Assembly (NCBI RefSeq): GCF_900101015.1
Contig: NZ_FNFZ01000010.1
Span: forward strand, 5,588-69,587
Length of the DNA: 64,000 bases
Direction of reading: 5' to 3'
DNA from: Sarcina sp. DSM 11001
GTDB taxonomy: Bacteria > Bacillota > Clostridia > Lachnospirales > Lachnospiraceae
A program made the position numbers and the translations under genes. Positions 15,769 through 25,381 of this stretch are shown here, one piece after another (the stretch's first letter is position 1; every line of letters begins with the position of its first letter). Under the pieces are notes generated by a model, which saw nothing but the letters and a program-made list of their open reading frames with translations, was not told the DNA's origin and did no database searches.

Positions 15769-15797
15769 ATTATAAACTGTTCATGAAAAAAACACAA
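15769..15797 (-). promoter_or_regulatory. Promoter of the FN3-like gene
   Basis: On the minus strand TTGTGT (15797-15792) is spaced 17 bases from a perfect TATAAT (15774-15769). It gives a leader of about 60 bases before the ATG at 15703. Confidence 0.6.
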
Positions 15798-16072
15798 TGA
15801 GATACTGCAGGTATTTTGTGGCGTTTTACTGTTTTCCTAAGCCCGTTTTCCTGATTGTCTTCCTTATTTTCTTCTGATCTTTCTCCAGTCGTTACTTCTG
15901 TTTCTTCTCCAATCGTTGTCCTGTCCTTTCCCGTTTTCTTATCACTATTATTACATGATCGGCAATTATTGATCCGGAATGGCGATTTTTCTGCTGGACA
16001 CGTCAGGAAAGATGTGCTAACATAAATTCCGTTCAGCAGTCCAAAGGGACTGTCAGTGACAATTTGATAACT
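15798..16072. other. Intergenic region before tRNA-Arg
   Basis: The first half is pyrimidine-rich with repeated TTCTTCTC/CCGTTTTC words. A short hairpin CAGTCC-AAAG-GGACTG lies near 16040. No clear tRNA promoter with correct spacing was found, and no gene is visible. Confidence 0.4.
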
Positions 16073-16144
16073 GCACTCGTAGTCTAATGGATAGAACGGA
16101 GGCCTCCGACGCCTTTAATGCAGGTTCGATTCCTGTCGAGTGCA
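16073..16144 (+). tRNA. tRNA-Arg (anticodon CCG)
   Basis: A complete cloverleaf can be drawn. The acceptor stem pairs GCACTCG (16073-16079) with CGAGTGC (16137-16143), with discriminator A at 16144. The anticodon stem is GAGGC/GCCTT and the anticodon CCG is at 16106-16108. The T arm is GCAGG-TTCGATT-CCTGT. The D stem has one weak pair. CCA is not encoded. It reads the arginine codon CGG. Confidence 0.95.
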
Positions 16145-16149
16145 TTTTC

Positions 16150-16181
16150 CGGTGCAGGGTGGTCTCTGCACCGTTTTTTTT
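16150..16181 (+). terminator. Rho-independent terminator after tRNA-Arg
   Basis: CGGTGCAG (16150-16157) pairs exactly with CTGCACCG (16166-16173) around an eight-base loop and is followed by eight T residues. Confidence 0.92.
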
Positions 16182-16186
16182 ACGCT

Positions 16187-16352
16187 GTTAAAACACACGC
16201 CCTGTCGAGGGCGTGTAACTGCAGCTTGCGAAAATCACATTCCAAATCGTTCCAAATCGCTTCGCGATTGGATTTTCGCCGTAAAACTGAGGCTTTTCGC
16301 GAAAAACCCGCGAAAAACGCCTCGAATTTCGAGGGGGTCTGTACGGTAACAC
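16187..16352 (+). repeat. Dispersed three-hairpin repeat, copy 1 (short form)
   Basis: This element matches 33461-33621, 33622-33800 and 41481-41655 in the same orientation. It contains stem 1 (ACACGCCCT-GTCG-AGGGCGTGT), stem 2 around GCGAAAAT...ATTTTCGC, and stem 3 around TTTTCGCG...CGCGAAAA followed by CTCGAATTTCGAG. It ends with GTCTGTACGGTAAC. Copies 1 and 2 lack a roughly 20-bp hairpin insert found in copies 3 and 4. It lies between the tRNA terminator and the gap promoter. Confidence 0.92.
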
Positions 16353-16390
16353 AACACTACATATTTAACAATTATTTCCCAGAATACTAT

Positions 16391-16419
16391 TTGCTTTTAC
16401 TATCAAAATACTGTACAAT
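16391..16419 (+). promoter_or_regulatory. Promoter of gap
   Basis: TTGCTT (16391-16396) and TACAAT (16414-16419) are 17 bases apart. The expected start near 16426 gives a leader of about 90 bases. A TTGACA at 16425-16430 has no correctly spaced -10 box. Confidence 0.55.
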
Positions 16420-16514
16420 GATTTTTGACAAAAACCGGATGGCATAATAACGACTCGGAATTACAGGTGCACCGGTTGTTGAAAAATTTTCAAGTTAATT
16501 CAGGAGGAATGAAC

Positions 16515-17534
16515 ATGGCAGTAAAAGTTGCAATTAACGGTTTCGGTCGTATTGGTCGTCTGGCATTCCGTCAGATGTTCGGCGCTGAGGGTTTTGAGAT
16601 TGTTGCAATCAACGATTTGACCTCTCCCGAGATGCTTGCACATCTGCTGAAATATGACAGCACACAGGGCAGATATGAGAAGGCCGATACCGTAACCTTC
16701 GGTGAGGATTCCATCACTGTCGACGGCAAAGAGATCAAGATTTATGCTAAGGCTGACGCAGCTGAGCTTCCCTGGGGCGAGATCGGCGTAGATGTCGTTC
16801 TGGAGTGCACAGGTTTCTATACCTCCAAAGGAAAAGCACAGGCACACATCGATGCGGGCGCCAAGCATGTCATCATTTCCGCTCCCGCGGGCAATGATCT
16901 TCCCACCATCGTTTATAATGTAAACCATCAGTCCCTGACCAGCGAAGACAAGATCATCTCCGCTGCATCCTGCACAACCAACTGCCTGGCTCCTATGGCC
17001 AAGGCTCTTAATGACCTCGCTCCCATCAAGTCCGGTATCATGTGCACGATCCATGCTTACACCGGCGACCAGATGACTCTTGACGGCCCTCAGAGGAAGG
17101 GTGACAAGAGGCGTTCCCGCGCTGCAGCCATCAACATCGTTCCCAACAGCACCGGCGCTGCAAAGGCTATCGGCCTTGTTATCCCCGAGCTGAACGGCAA
17201 ACTGATCGGCGCTGCCCAGCGTGTTCCCACCCCTACAGGCTCCACCACCATCCTGACCGCTGTCGTCGAAGGCAATGTGACCAAGGATCAGATCAATGCA
17301 GCCATGAAGGCAGCCAAGACCGAGTCCTTCGGCTACAATGAGGACGAGATCGTCTCCAGCGATATCATCGGCATGCGCTACGGCTCCCTGTTCGATGCTA
17401 CCCAGACCATGGTTCTGCCTCTTGACAACGGCACGACCCAGGTCCAGGTTGTTTCCTGGTATGACAATGAGAATTCCTACACCAGCCAGATGGTCCGCAC
17501 CATTAAGCACTTCGGCAGCCTGCTCGGCGCATAA
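16515..17534 (+). CDS. gap: Glyceraldehyde-3-phosphate dehydrogenase
   Basis: From the ATG at 16515 this is a 339-residue class I GAPDH. It shows the NAD-binding start [14 protein letters not shown], the catalytic Cys153 in SAASCTTNC and His180 in [10 protein letters not shown], with the C-terminal WYDNENSY segment. AGGAGG lies seven bases before this start, which rules out upstream in-frame codons. It oxidises glyceraldehyde-3-phosphate to 1,3-bisphosphoglycerate in glycolysis. Codon use is strongly biased, as expected for a highly expressed gene. It has its own terminator before pgk. Confidence 0.98.
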   Translation: MAVKVAINGFGRIGRLAFRQMFGAEGFEIVAINDLTSPEMLAHLLKYDSTQGRYEKADTVTFGEDSITVDGKEIKIYAKADAAELPWGEIGVDVVLECTGFYTSKGKAQAHIDAGAKHVIISAPAGNDLPTIVYNVNHQSLTSEDKIISAASCTTNCLAPMAKALNDLAPIKSGIMCTIHAYTGDQMTLDGPQRKGDKRRSRAAAINIVPNSTGAAKAIGLVIPELNGKLIGAAQRVPTPTGSTTILTAVVEGNVTKDQINAAMKAAKTESFGYNEDEIVSSDIIGMRYGSLFDATQTMVLPLDNGTTQVQVVSWYDNENSYTSQMVRTIKHFGSLLGA

Positions 17535-17632
17535 TGAATGTGCATTCCGGGATTTCAGCCGGACAGGATCAGGCTCTGCCTGCCAATAGCGCTGCAGCAG
17601 TTCCCGGGATATTTGACCTGAGTATTTGAGAA

Positions 17633-17664
17633 GGGTCCGGTCTGTTATGGACCGGACCCTTTTT
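17633..17664 (+). terminator. Rho-independent terminator between gap and pgk
   Basis: GGGTCCGGTC (17633-17642) pairs perfectly with GACCGGACCC (17650-17659) and is followed by TTTTT. It separates gap from pgk, so pgk needs read-through or its own start of transcription. Confidence 0.92.
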
Positions 17665-17700
17665 ACAACAGGATTCATTCAGAATTTAGGAGGAAATAGT

Positions 17701-18909
17701 ATGGGACTGAACAAAAAATCGGTTGATGATATTAACGTGAAGGGCAAACGCGTTCTTTGCCGCTGCGATTTCAACGTGCCGCTCAAGGCAGGACAGATCA
17801 CGGATGACAACCGTATTGTCGCGGCTCTTCCCACGATCAAAAAGCTGATCGCGGACGGCGGCAAGGTGATCCTCTGCTCCCACCTGGGCAAGCCGAAGGG
17901 CGAGCCCAAGCCCGAGCTGTCTCTTGCTCCCGTGGCAAAGAGGCTGAGCGAGCTTCTCGGCCAGGAAGTCGTCTTTGCAAAAGATGACAACGTGGTAGGC
18001 GAGAACGCAAAGGCAGCTGTCGCGGCTATGAAGGACGGCGATGTTGTCCTGCTCGAGAACACCCGCTATCGCAAGGAAGAGACCAAGAACGGTGAGGAGT
18101 TCTCCAAAGACCTTGCCTCCCTGGCGGATGTCTTCGTCAACGATGCATTCGGTACCGCTCACCGCGCACACTGCTCCAACGTCGGCGTGACCCAGTATCT
18201 GGATACGGCTGTTGTCGGCTATCTGATGCAGAAAGAGATCGACTTCCTCGGCAAAGCCGTTGAAGATCCGGTTCGTCCTTTTGTCGCGATCCTGGGCGGC
18301 GCGAAGGTCGCTGACAAGCTCGCAGTCATCAACAACCTGCTGGAGAAGTGCGATACTCTCATCATCGGCGGCGGCATGGCTTATACCTTTGCAAAGGCCA
18401 AAGGCTATGAGATCGGCAAGTCCCTTCTGGACGAAACCAAGGTCGACTACTGTGCAGAGATGATCAAGAAGGCGGAGAGCCTGGGCAAGAGCCTGCTTCT
18501 GCCTGTTGATGCTGTTATCACTTCAGAGTTCCCGGATCCGATCGATGCTGAGATCCCGACTGAAATCGTGGATATCGACAAGATCCCCGCTGACAAGATG
18601 GGCATGGACATCGGTCCGAAGACCATTGAGATCTTCTCCAACGCGGTCAAGACTGCCAAGACTGTTGTCTGGAACGGCCCGATGGGCGTCTTTGAGAACC
18701 CGATCCTGTCCAAGGGCACAAAGGCTGTTGCCCAGGCTATGGCAGATACAGATGCTACCACCATTATCGGCGGCGGCGACAGCGCTGCGGCAGCCAATCA
18801 GATGGGCTTCCATGACAAGATGAGCCACATTTCCACTGGCGGCGGCGCTTCCCTTGAATTCCTCGAGGGCAAGGATCTTCCCGGTGTTGCGGCTGCAAAC
18901 GACAAGTAA
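17701..18909 (+). CDS. pgk: Phosphoglycerate kinase
   Basis: From the ATG at 17701 the protein is 402 residues, typical for PGK. It contains the N-terminal signature [14 protein letters not shown], the substrate-binding SHLGKPKG region, [11 protein letters not shown], and the nucleotide-binding GGG(D/A)S segment near the C-terminus. AGGAGG lies eight bases before the start. It transfers phosphate from 1,3-bisphosphoglycerate to ADP. tpiA follows after a 123-base gap, and the three genes form a glycolytic cluster. Confidence 0.98.
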   Translation: MGLNKKSVDDINVKGKRVLCRCDFNVPLKAGQITDDNRIVAALPTIKKLIADGGKVILCSHLGKPKGEPKPELSLAPVAKRLSELLGQEVVFAKDDNVVGENAKAAVAAMKDGDVVLLENTRYRKEETKNGEEFSKDLASLADVFVNDAFGTAHRAHCSNVGVTQYLDTAVVGYLMQKEIDFLGKAVEDPVRPFVAILGGAKVADKLAVINNLLEKCDTLIIGGGMAYTFAKAKGYEIGKSLLDETKVDYCAEMIKKAESLGKSLLLPVDAVITSEFPDPIDAEIPTEIVDIDKIPADKMGMDIGPKTIEIFSNAVKTAKTVVWNGPMGVFENPILSKGTKAVAQAMADTDATTIIGGGDSAAAANQMGFHDKMSHISTGGGASLEFLEGKDLPGVAAANDK

Positions 18910-19032
18910 TAGATAATAAAAAATACCCCGGCGCAGCGCCTGTGGACGACAGATGATCAGAAGCTGAACGTGCTATAAGGGATACGGAGACAATTAGCAG
19001 TATTTTTATCATTTATGATTAGGAGAAAAGAC

Positions 19033-19785
19033 ATGGCAAGAAGGAAAATCATAGCCGGTAACTGGAAAATGAACAAGACCCCCTCTGAGGCAAAAGCTCT
19101 TGTCGAGCTTCTGGCTCCTCTTGTAAAGAATGACGATGTGGACGTCGTTTATTGCGTGCCTGCCATTGACATCGTTCCCGTGGCAGAGGCTGTAAAGGGC
19201 TCCAACGTGGCTGTTGGCGCAGAGAACCTCTCCGACAAGGACAGCGGCGCTTTCACCGGTGAAGTCTCCGGTGCGATGCTTGTTGATGCAGGTGTCAAGT
19301 ATGTCATCATCGGTCACTCTGAAAGAAGAGAGTATTACAAAGAGGATGACGCTTTCCTGAACAGAAAAGTACTCAAGGCATTTGAGTATGGTCTGATCCC
19401 GATCCTCTGCTGCGGCGAGACACTTGAGCAGCGTGAGATGGGGGTTACGATCGACTGGATCCGTCTGCAGCTCAAGAGCGATCTCGTGGGCGTCACGAAG
19501 GAGCAGGCTGCTTCTATGGTCATTGCTTATGAGCCGATCTGGGCGATCGGAACCGGCAAGGTTGCAACTACAGAACAGGCACAGGAAGTCTGCCATGCGA
19601 TCCGTGAACTCATCGCCGAGATTTATGACGCAGATACAGCTGAGAAGATCCGCATCCAGTACGGCGGCTCCGTCAAGGGTTCCTCCGCTCCCGAGCTGTT
19701 TGCTCAGCCCGATATCGACGGCGGCCTGATCGGCGGCGCAGCCCTCACTGAGGACTTTGGAAAGATCGTCAACTACAACAAGTGA
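19033..19785 (+). CDS. tpiA: Triosephosphate isomerase
   Basis: From the ATG at 19033 the protein is 250 residues. Lys12 in GNWKMN, the catalytic His in [10 protein letters not shown] and the catalytic Glu in [12 protein letters not shown] are all present, with the phosphate-binding YGGSVK and GLIGGAAL segments. AGGAG lies eight bases upstream. It interconverts dihydroxyacetone phosphate and glyceraldehyde-3-phosphate. It is the last gene before a terminator. Confidence 0.98.
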   Translation: MARRKIIAGNWKMNKTPSEAKALVELLAPLVKNDDVDVVYCVPAIDIVPVAEAVKGSNVAVGAENLSDKDSGAFTGEVSGAMLVDAGVKYVIIGHSERREYYKEDDAFLNRKVLKAFEYGLIPILCCGETLEQREMGVTIDWIRLQLKSDLVGVTKEQAASMVIAYEPIWAIGTGKVATTEQAQEVCHAIRELIAEIYDADTAEKIRIQYGGSVKGSSAPELFAQPDIDGGLIGGAALTEDFGKIVNYNK

Positions 19786-19882
19786 TCGGTCCCGACATAA
19801 AAGATAACTGTCTCCGGTTATTGCGTTCAGGTGACTTTTCCGGGATCTCCCGTGAACCGGGGATCCTTTAAGCAGAATTAAG

Positions 19883-19923
19883 GGGCAGCCTGCCGCGCTC
19901 AGATGCGCAGCCGGCTGCCCTTT
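19883..19923. terminator. Terminator between convergent tpiA and the SIMPL gene
   Basis: GGGCAGCC (19883-19890) pairs with GGCTGCCC (19913-19920), with further GCGC pairing inside, followed by TTTATT on the plus strand. The position between two converging genes suggests it may serve both, although the minus-strand T run is weaker. Confidence 0.7.
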
Positions 19924-19954
19924 ATTCCGCTTCCTATACCTTTCGGCAAGTGTA

Positions 19955-20788
19955 TCACTTCAATTCATAGGTCACGGTCACATTTGCCGTGATCTCTGCT
20001 TCACCGGGCATGAAGCCTGCGGCGCTGCTCTCCGGGCCGGCGCCTTTTCCGGCATCCATAGCCGCCATTGTCTTCATATTGGCTTCATAGGTCGTATCCT
20101 GCCAGCCCTCCGTGATGGACCTGACCGGTCCCAGGGAACGTCCGGCGGCTGCCGCAAGGACAGAAGCCTTTTCTTTTGAGGCTTCCACTGCTTTTTGCTG
20201 TGCCTCGCTGTAAAAGGCTGCATACTGCGAGCAGCTGTAGCTGACACCATTGAATTCGTTCGCGCCTGCTTCGGTACAGGCAGAGATGAGACCTCCCGCT
20301 TCTTTGATCGCGACACCTTTTACTGACAGACTGGTGCTGACACTGTATCCGGTGATCGTATCCCCGTTGCCGGTGTTCCAGTCGTATTGGGGACTTACAT
20401 CATACCAGGTGGTCTGGATGTTGTCCTCGCTGACCCCATTGTCTTTGAGGGCTTTGATGACGGAATCCACACCGCTGCTGTTGGCGCTTTGCGCTTCTGC
20501 CGCAGTCTCTGCCTGGGTTCGGACACCGAAACGAAGTTCGGCCAGATCAGGCACTGCGTAAACGCTGCCTTTCGAAGTGACGGTAACGGTGTCGGATGGA
20601 CTTGCTGCCTGGGCGGTGTCTGCGGTCTGGGCAGCATTCACACGGACGACGGTGCCTCCGGTCCCTGCGTCTGATGTGGAAGCACTGCAGCCGGTCAGCG
20701 CCAGGGATGCGGCGCATACCGCAGCCAGAGCCAGAGAGCACAGAGTCCGGGAGTGCATCCTGCAGTTCATTTTGTTTCTTTTTTTCAT
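19955..20788 (-). CDS. SIMPL-domain (DUF541) lipoprotein
   Basis: This 277-residue protein has a signal peptide ending in the lipobox LTGC (about 31-34), so it is predicted to be a membrane-anchored lipoprotein. Residues about 60-277 match the SIMPL/DUF541 domain: VTSKGSVYAVPDLAELRFGV at the start, then GVSEDNIQTTWYDVSPQY and a final ITANVTVTYELK strand. SIMPL proteins have been linked to stress tolerance, but their molecular role is unclear. GAGGAAAAG precedes the ATG. It is divergent from the glycoside hydrolase gene. Confidence 0.88.
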   Translation of the reverse strand: MKKRNKMNCRMHSRTLCSLALAAVCAASLALTGCSASTSDAGTGGTVVRVNAAQTADTAQAASPSDTVTVTSKGSVYAVPDLAELRFGVRTQAETAAEAQSANSSGVDSVIKALKDNGVSEDNIQTTWYDVSPQYDWNTGNGDTITGYSVSTSLSVKGVAIKEAGGLISACTEAGANEFNGVSYSCSQYAAFYSEAQQKAVEASKEKASVLAAAAGRSLGPVRSITEGWQDTTYEANMKTMAAMDAGKGAGPESSAAGFMPGEAEITANVTVTYELK

Positions 20789-20936
20789 GGCTTTTCCTCA
20801 CAGATAGAAATGTTAATGTTCGTAGTGCTTCAGGACGACTGTAATGCGGCGGCGGGAAAGAGACTCAGAAAATATTGTCCCTGCCTTGTTACAGTCCTCC
20901 TGTTTTTTGCTGCGGCAGGGGATGCCTTTACGGCAG

Positions 20937-20965
20937 TTGCTTTATATCCGAACTGACGATAAAAT
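20937..20965 (+). promoter_or_regulatory. Promoter of the family 3 glycoside hydrolase gene
   Basis: TTGCTT (20937-20942) and TAAAAT (20960-20965) are spaced by 17 bases, about 80 bases before the start codon. Confidence 0.5.
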
Positions 20966-21045
20966 AATAGACGGCGTTACTGCCTCTACTTAGAGATTTT
21001 ATTAAGTTTTTACTATGATTTTTACCAGGAAAGGAAGGAATGGAA

Positions 21046-23055
21046 ATGGCTGCAAAAAACAGGAGAGCAGGCAGACTGGCAGTGATTATGCTCAGCTTTG
21101 CGCTGATTATTCAGATCTTTGGGGCGAAAGGTTCCATAACAGCCTATGCCACTCCGGAATCAGCCGGCGTCTCAGAGGAAAAGGGAAACAATACAGCGGC
21201 GGAAGTGGACGCCGTGATGGAAAAAATGACGCTCCGGGAAAAGGTCGGTCAGATGCTGATCCCGGCTTTCAGGACCTGGAATGACGATCCGGATCATGAG
21301 GATGAAGGAGCAGTTCCCTTTACCAGGATGAATGAAACGGTGCGCGAGACGATCGCGAAGAGCCGCCTCGGAGGCGTGATCCTTTTTAGTGAGAACTGTT
21401 CCGGAAGCTTGAGCGACACTATGCGCCTGATCAGTGATCTGCAGTCGGCGAATCAGGATACAGACAGGGAATGCAGAATACCCCTGTTGATCTCGGTGGA
21501 TCAGGAAGGGGGAATTGTCAACCGCCTGTCGCAGGCCACGGGCTGGCCGGGAAATATGGCGCTCGCGGCAGCCGGGGATCCGGATCTGGCGGGAGCAGCC
21601 GGGACTTCCATAGGAGAGGAACTGTCCCTCATAGGCTTCAACACGGACTTTGCCCCGGTGATGGATGTCAATAGTGATCCCAAGAACCCGGTCATTGGTG
21701 TGCGCTCTTTTTCCGATGATCCCGGGACTGTGTCTCAGTACGGCAGAGCCTTTCTGAAAGGCCTGTCGGAAAGCGGCACGATCGCCTGCCTGAAACATTT
21801 CTCCGGTCATGGTGATACAGATACAGACAGTCATGTGGGACTGCCCTGTGTAAACAAAACTCTGGAGGAACTTAGAGAATGCGAGCTGATTCCTTTCAGG
21901 GAAGCTATCGATGCCGGTGCGGAGATGATCATGACCGCTCATATCCAGCATCCCGCGATCGAAAAGAAAACCAGTGTTTCAAAGCAGACCGGGGAAGAAA
22001 TCTTTCTGCCGGACACCCTGTCGGGTACAATCCTCACGGACCTTCTGCGCGGAGAACTGGGGTTTGAGGGCGTCGTGGTTACAGATGCTCTCGAGATGGA
22101 TGCGATCAGCAGCCACTTTGAGGAAAAGGATGTCTGGAGACTGTCGATCAACGCCGGCGCAGATATGCTTCTGATGCCGGTCTCTGTCAAGGATGCGGAC
22201 ACTGCCGCCAGACTGCCTGAAGTCATCGACGAGATCACAGAGATGGCTGAAAAAGGCATCATCAGTCGGGAAAGGATCGATGAATCTGTGCGCCGGATCC
22301 TTACTCTGAAGGCAAAGCACGGCCTGCTGCAGCCCCGGGATTTCGGGATTTCTGAGGAACAGATCAATGAAATAAAGCCCCGGGTCGGCAGCAGGGAAGA
22401 GGCTGAAAAAGCCTGGGAGACAGCTGAGCGTTCCCTGACGCTTATAGAAAATAAAGAAGATACCCTTCCCTGCAGACTTGGGCAGAATGAGAAGGTCCTG
22501 GTCCTGTATCCCGGAGAGAACAGGAAGCTGACTGCTGAATTCGCGAAAAAGCATCTGGAATCAGAGAAAAAGATTCCGGACAACACAGAGTGGAAGGCAC
22601 TTGTCTACGGGCCGGACAACATTGAAGAATGCCTGGAGGCTGCGCGGGAGGCCGACCATGTGGCTGCCGTCTCCCTTATGTTTTCCGCGCCGGAGCTGGA
22701 TCCCCGGACAGAGGACGGAGAATCCGGAATGGCTCTGGACAAAATCATCGCAGGCGTTCACAAAGACGGCGGCAGGATCACTGTGATCAGTGCCTGGCTG
22801 CCCTATGATGCCGCCAGATATCAGGAGGCGGATGCGGTCATAGCCTGTTACGGGTCAACCGGGATGAATAACCTGCCTGAGGAGGGACAGGCTTTTAATC
22901 CCAGCCTTCCCGCTGCCATCTGCGCTGTTTTTGGCGGTTCTGAACCGGAGGGGACACTCCCTGTGAACCTGATGAAGCTGGATAAGGAGTACCATTTTAC
23001 CGATGAGGTCCTCTACCCGAGGGGATATTCCTGGAAAAAGCAGCAGACACCGTGA
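21046..23055 (+). CDS. Secreted family 3 glycoside hydrolase (beta-N-acetylhexosaminidase-like)
   Basis: The start at 21046 gives good spacing to AAGGAAGG; an ATG two codons earlier is also possible. The roughly 669-residue protein has an N-terminal signal peptide ending near residue 35. The catalytic domain carries KHFSGHGDTDTDSH (about 250-263), which matches the NagZ-type motif whose His/Asp act as acid/base. The nucleophile region is VVTDALEMDAI (about 345-355). A C-terminal alpha/beta domain follows (about 450-665). NagZ relatives release N-acetylglucosamine from peptidoglycan; a secreted version fits cell-wall turnover or recycling. Confidence 0.9.
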   Translation: MAAKNRRAGRLAVIMLSFALIIQIFGAKGSITAYATPESAGVSEEKGNNTAAEVDAVMEKMTLREKVGQMLIPAFRTWNDDPDHEDEGAVPFTRMNETVRETIAKSRLGGVILFSENCSGSLSDTMRLISDLQSANQDTDRECRIPLLISVDQEGGIVNRLSQATGWPGNMALAAAGDPDLAGAAGTSIGEELSLIGFNTDFAPVMDVNSDPKNPVIGVRSFSDDPGTVSQYGRAFLKGLSESGTIACLKHFSGHGDTDTDSHVGLPCVNKTLEELRECELIPFREAIDAGAEMIMTAHIQHPAIEKKTSVSKQTGEEIFLPDTLSGTILTDLLRGELGFEGVVVTDALEMDAISSHFEEKDVWRLSINAGADMLLMPVSVKDADTAARLPEVIDEITEMAEKGIISRERIDESVRRILTLKAKHGLLQPRDFGISEEQINEIKPRVGSREEAEKAWETAERSLTLIENKEDTLPCRLGQNEKVLVLYPGENRKLTAEFAKKHLESEKKIPDNTEWKALVYGPDNIEECLEAAREADHVAAVSLMFSAPELDPRTEDGESGMALDKIIAGVHKDGGRITVISAWLPYDAARYQEADAVIACYGSTGMNNLPEEGQAFNPSLPAAICAVFGGSEPEGTLPVNLMKLDKEYHFTDEVLYPRGYSWKKQQTP

Positions 23056-23107
23056 CAGAACGAAAGATGCGAAAAACCGTCTTAACATGAAGGAGTATCA
23101 GTAGACA

Positions 23108-23824
23108 ATGCTGCGGGAAGAGGGAATAGAAGAAATCTATGACGGACGCTTTTACTCACCGGACGATCTGGTACCGGTGGGCTGTTCCGGCTGTGAGGGA
23201 TGTTCTGACTGCTGCCGGAACACAGGCGATACGATCATCCTGGATCCCTACGATATGTACCTGCTGCAGACCGGGACCGGCAGGACCTTTGAGGAGATGA
23301 TCGAGCTCCAGATCGAGATCCGGCTGGTGGAAGGCCTGATCCTGCCCAACCTGATGCAGCATCATGAAGGAGAATCCGGAGGCAATAATGGATTGCAGCA
23401 GGACTGCTGTCCCTTTCTCTCAGAGTCCGGCCGGTGTACGATCCATCCCTGGCGTCCCGGTTTCTGCCGGCTCTATCCCATGGGCAGATACTATGAGGGA
23501 GACAGGTTTTATTATATCGTTCAGAAAAATGAATGCACAGGAAGGGAAAAGACGCCGGTCCTGCTCAGAGACTGGCTGGGGGTCGAGGACCTGCCCCGGT
23601 ATGAAGCCTTTATCAGCAGTTGGCACAGCTTCAGGAAAAGGGCGGAAAACGCCCTCGCCTTCCTGACAGAAAAAAGCCGGTCCTCTGTCGCCCGCTATAT
23701 CCTGCAGCTGTTTTTTGTCCATCCATACCTGACTGAAATGGAGTTTTACCCTCAGTACGAGGCCAGGATGGAAATCTGCATGGGCGCCCTCGGGGATGCT
23801 TTCCGCGCAGCGGAAGGAAGATAA
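23108..23824 (+). CDS. YkgJ-family cysteine-cluster protein
   Basis: This 238-residue protein has an N-terminal Cys cluster (C26, C29, C32, C35, C36). A second group lies at about residues 98-120, in CCPFLSESGRCTIHPWRPGFCRLYP. This two-part pattern is typical of the YkgJ/CxxCxxCC family, thought to bind zinc or an iron-sulfur cluster; its function is not established. No signal peptide is present. AAGGAG lies about 13 bases before the ATG. It follows the glycoside hydrolase by 52 bases and could be co-transcribed. Confidence 0.88.
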   Translation: MLREEGIEEIYDGRFYSPDDLVPVGCSGCEGCSDCCRNTGDTIILDPYDMYLLQTGTGRTFEEMIELQIEIRLVEGLILPNLMQHHEGESGGNNGLQQDCCPFLSESGRCTIHPWRPGFCRLYPMGRYYEGDRFYYIVQKNECTGREKTPVLLRDWLGVEDLPRYEAFISSWHSFRKRAENALAFLTEKSRSSVARYILQLFFVHPYLTEMEFYPQYEARMEICMGALGDAFRAAEGR

Positions 23825-23848
23825 GGACCTTTCACTGCACCGGGAAGC

Positions 23849-23914
23849 ATCATGGAAATATCATGGAAGTATCAGGAAAGTATCGTGAAAGTATAACGGA
23901 AATATCATGGAAGT
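23849..23914. repeat. 11-bp tandem repeat supplying the BaiN-gene ribosome binding site
   Basis: Six consecutive 11-bp units (consensus ATCATGGAAGT) run from 23849 to 23914. The last unit contains GGAAG at 23909-23913, seven bases before the ATG at 23921, so the repeat itself provides the only visible Shine-Dalgarno sequence. Confidence 0.88.
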
Positions 23915-23920
23915 GACCGG

Positions 23921-25294
23921 ATGGAAAAAACAGTCATTGTAATCGGTGCCGGCGCGGCCGGGCTGATGGCCGCCGCTGCGGCGGCGGAAAAAGGGCACAG
24001 GGTGATCGTGCTGGAAAAAAATGAAAAGGCGGGAAAAAAGATCTATATCACCGGGAAGGGAAGATGCAATCTGACCAATGATTGTGACACGGAGGAGTTT
24101 TTCAGCCATGTTGTGCGAAACCCCAAGTTTTTGTACAGCGCCGTCTATGGCTTTGACCACGGGATGGTCAAGGACTTCTTTGAAAAAAACGGATGTGCGG
24201 TCAAAGTGGAGCGCGGCAGCCGTGTTTTTCCCGTCTCTGATCACGCCTCCGATGTGACGGCGGCTCTTGTCAGGTTTTTGAAGAAGCACGATGTGGATAT
24301 ATGCTGCCATTCGCCTGTAGAGGATATTCTGACAGAAGATCTGTTTCCGGAGGGCGGATCGGGCACAGAAGCAGGGGACGGGAAACATAATGATCCCCGG
24401 AGCAGGAAAAAGGGTCCTGACCTCTGTGTGCGGGGAGTGCGTCTGAAGAACGGGAAGATGATCCCGGCGGATGCGGTGATCCTGTGCACCGGCGGCCTGT
24501 CCTATCCGTCGACAGGCTCGACCGGGGACGGTCTGAAAATCGCCCGGCGGCTCGGCCTGAAGACAACTCCGACAGCCCCCTCCCTTGTCCCCTTCGAGAC
24601 CCGGGACCAGTGGTGTCGGGACCTGCAGGGTCTTGCCCTTAAAAATGTCTCCGTGCGGATCTTTCCTCTGGAAAAGACCAGTGAAACGGAAGGCGGGGAA
24701 GCTCCGCAGGGCAGAAAAAAGGCGAAGCCTGTCTACGAAGCTTTCGGGGAGCTGCTCTTTACCCATTTCGGCCTGAGCGGACCGATCATTCTCACGGCAT
24801 CCTGCAGCTGTGACTTTGAGAAATATCCGGAGGGGTTCCGCCTCTTCCTGGATCTCAAGCCTGCCCTGTCACAGCAGCAGCTGGAGGAGAGGATCGCCAG
24901 AGAGTTTGCCGCTTCACCCGGAAAACACCTGCCCGCCGCGATCAGGCCCCTGTTTCCTGCCCGTCTCGCAGAGGCCGTGACAGAGCTCTCCGGCTTCGGG
25001 TCTGAACAGCGGGCTGCCGCCTTTTCTCCTTCCAGGATCAGGGAGCTCGCCAGCCTGATTAAAAACATCCCTGTCACGGTGACCGGCACCAGGGGGTATA
25101 CAGAGGCGATCATCACAAGAGGGGGGATCAGTGTAAAAGAGATCAACCCTTCCACGATGGAGGCGAAAAAGATCGCAGGATTGTATATTGCCGGAGAGAT
25201 CCTGGATGTGGACGCGCACACCGGCGGATTCAATCTCCAGATCGCCTGGTCGACAGGCCATCTGGCAGGCAGCAGTATCCCGGTGGAATCCTGA
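23921..25294 (+). CDS. BaiN/RdsA-family NAD(P)/FAD-dependent oxidoreductase (HI0933-like)
   Basis: This 457-residue protein begins with the dinucleotide motif VIGAGAAG (7-14). It has the family signature KIYITGKGRCNLTN (about 41-54) and the C-terminal GGISVKEINPSTMEAKKIAGLYIAGEILDVDAHTGGFN stretch, in two parts. This marks HI0933/YhiN flavoproteins, some of which reduce bile-acid intermediates (BaiN). The substrate is not predictable. A low-complexity insert at about 140-167 is not typical of the family. It precedes the MBL gene, cmk, ispH and rpsA in the same direction. Confidence 0.9.
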   Translation: MEKTVIVIGAGAAGLMAAAAAAEKGHRVIVLEKNEKAGKKIYITGKGRCNLTNDCDTEEFFSHVVRNPKFLYSAVYGFDHGMVKDFFEKNGCAVKVERGSRVFPVSDHASDVTAALVRFLKKHDVDICCHSPVEDILTEDLFPEGGSGTEAGDGKHNDPRSRKKGPDLCVRGVRLKNGKMIPADAVILCTGGLSYPSTGSTGDGLKIARRLGLKTTPTAPSLVPFETRDQWCRDLQGLALKNVSVRIFPLEKTSETEGGEAPQGRKKAKPVYEAFGELLFTHFGLSGPIILTASCSCDFEKYPEGFRLFLDLKPALSQQQLEERIAREFAASPGKHLPAAIRPLFPARLAEAVTELSGFGSEQRAAAFSPSRIRELASLIKNIPVTVTGTRGYTEAIITRGGISVKEINPSTMEAKKIAGLYIAGEILDVDAHTGGFNLQIAWSTGHLAGSSIPVES

Positions 25295-25381
25295 GAAACG
25301 GGGGCGGGCCCCAGCTGCTGTCGTCATTTTCGTCTGCGCATGGTCTCATTACCAGGCAAAAATTATGATCAGAGAGGAAAT

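Noticed and set aside
16118-16447. Plus-strand open frame from the tRNA into the gap leader
   Set aside because: It crosses the tRNA, a terminator and a dispersed repeat, so it cannot be a real gene.
16425-16448. TTGACA at 16425-16430 as the gap promoter
   Set aside because: The nearest -10-like box is only 12 bases away; the TTGCTT/TACAAT pair just upstream has correct spacing.
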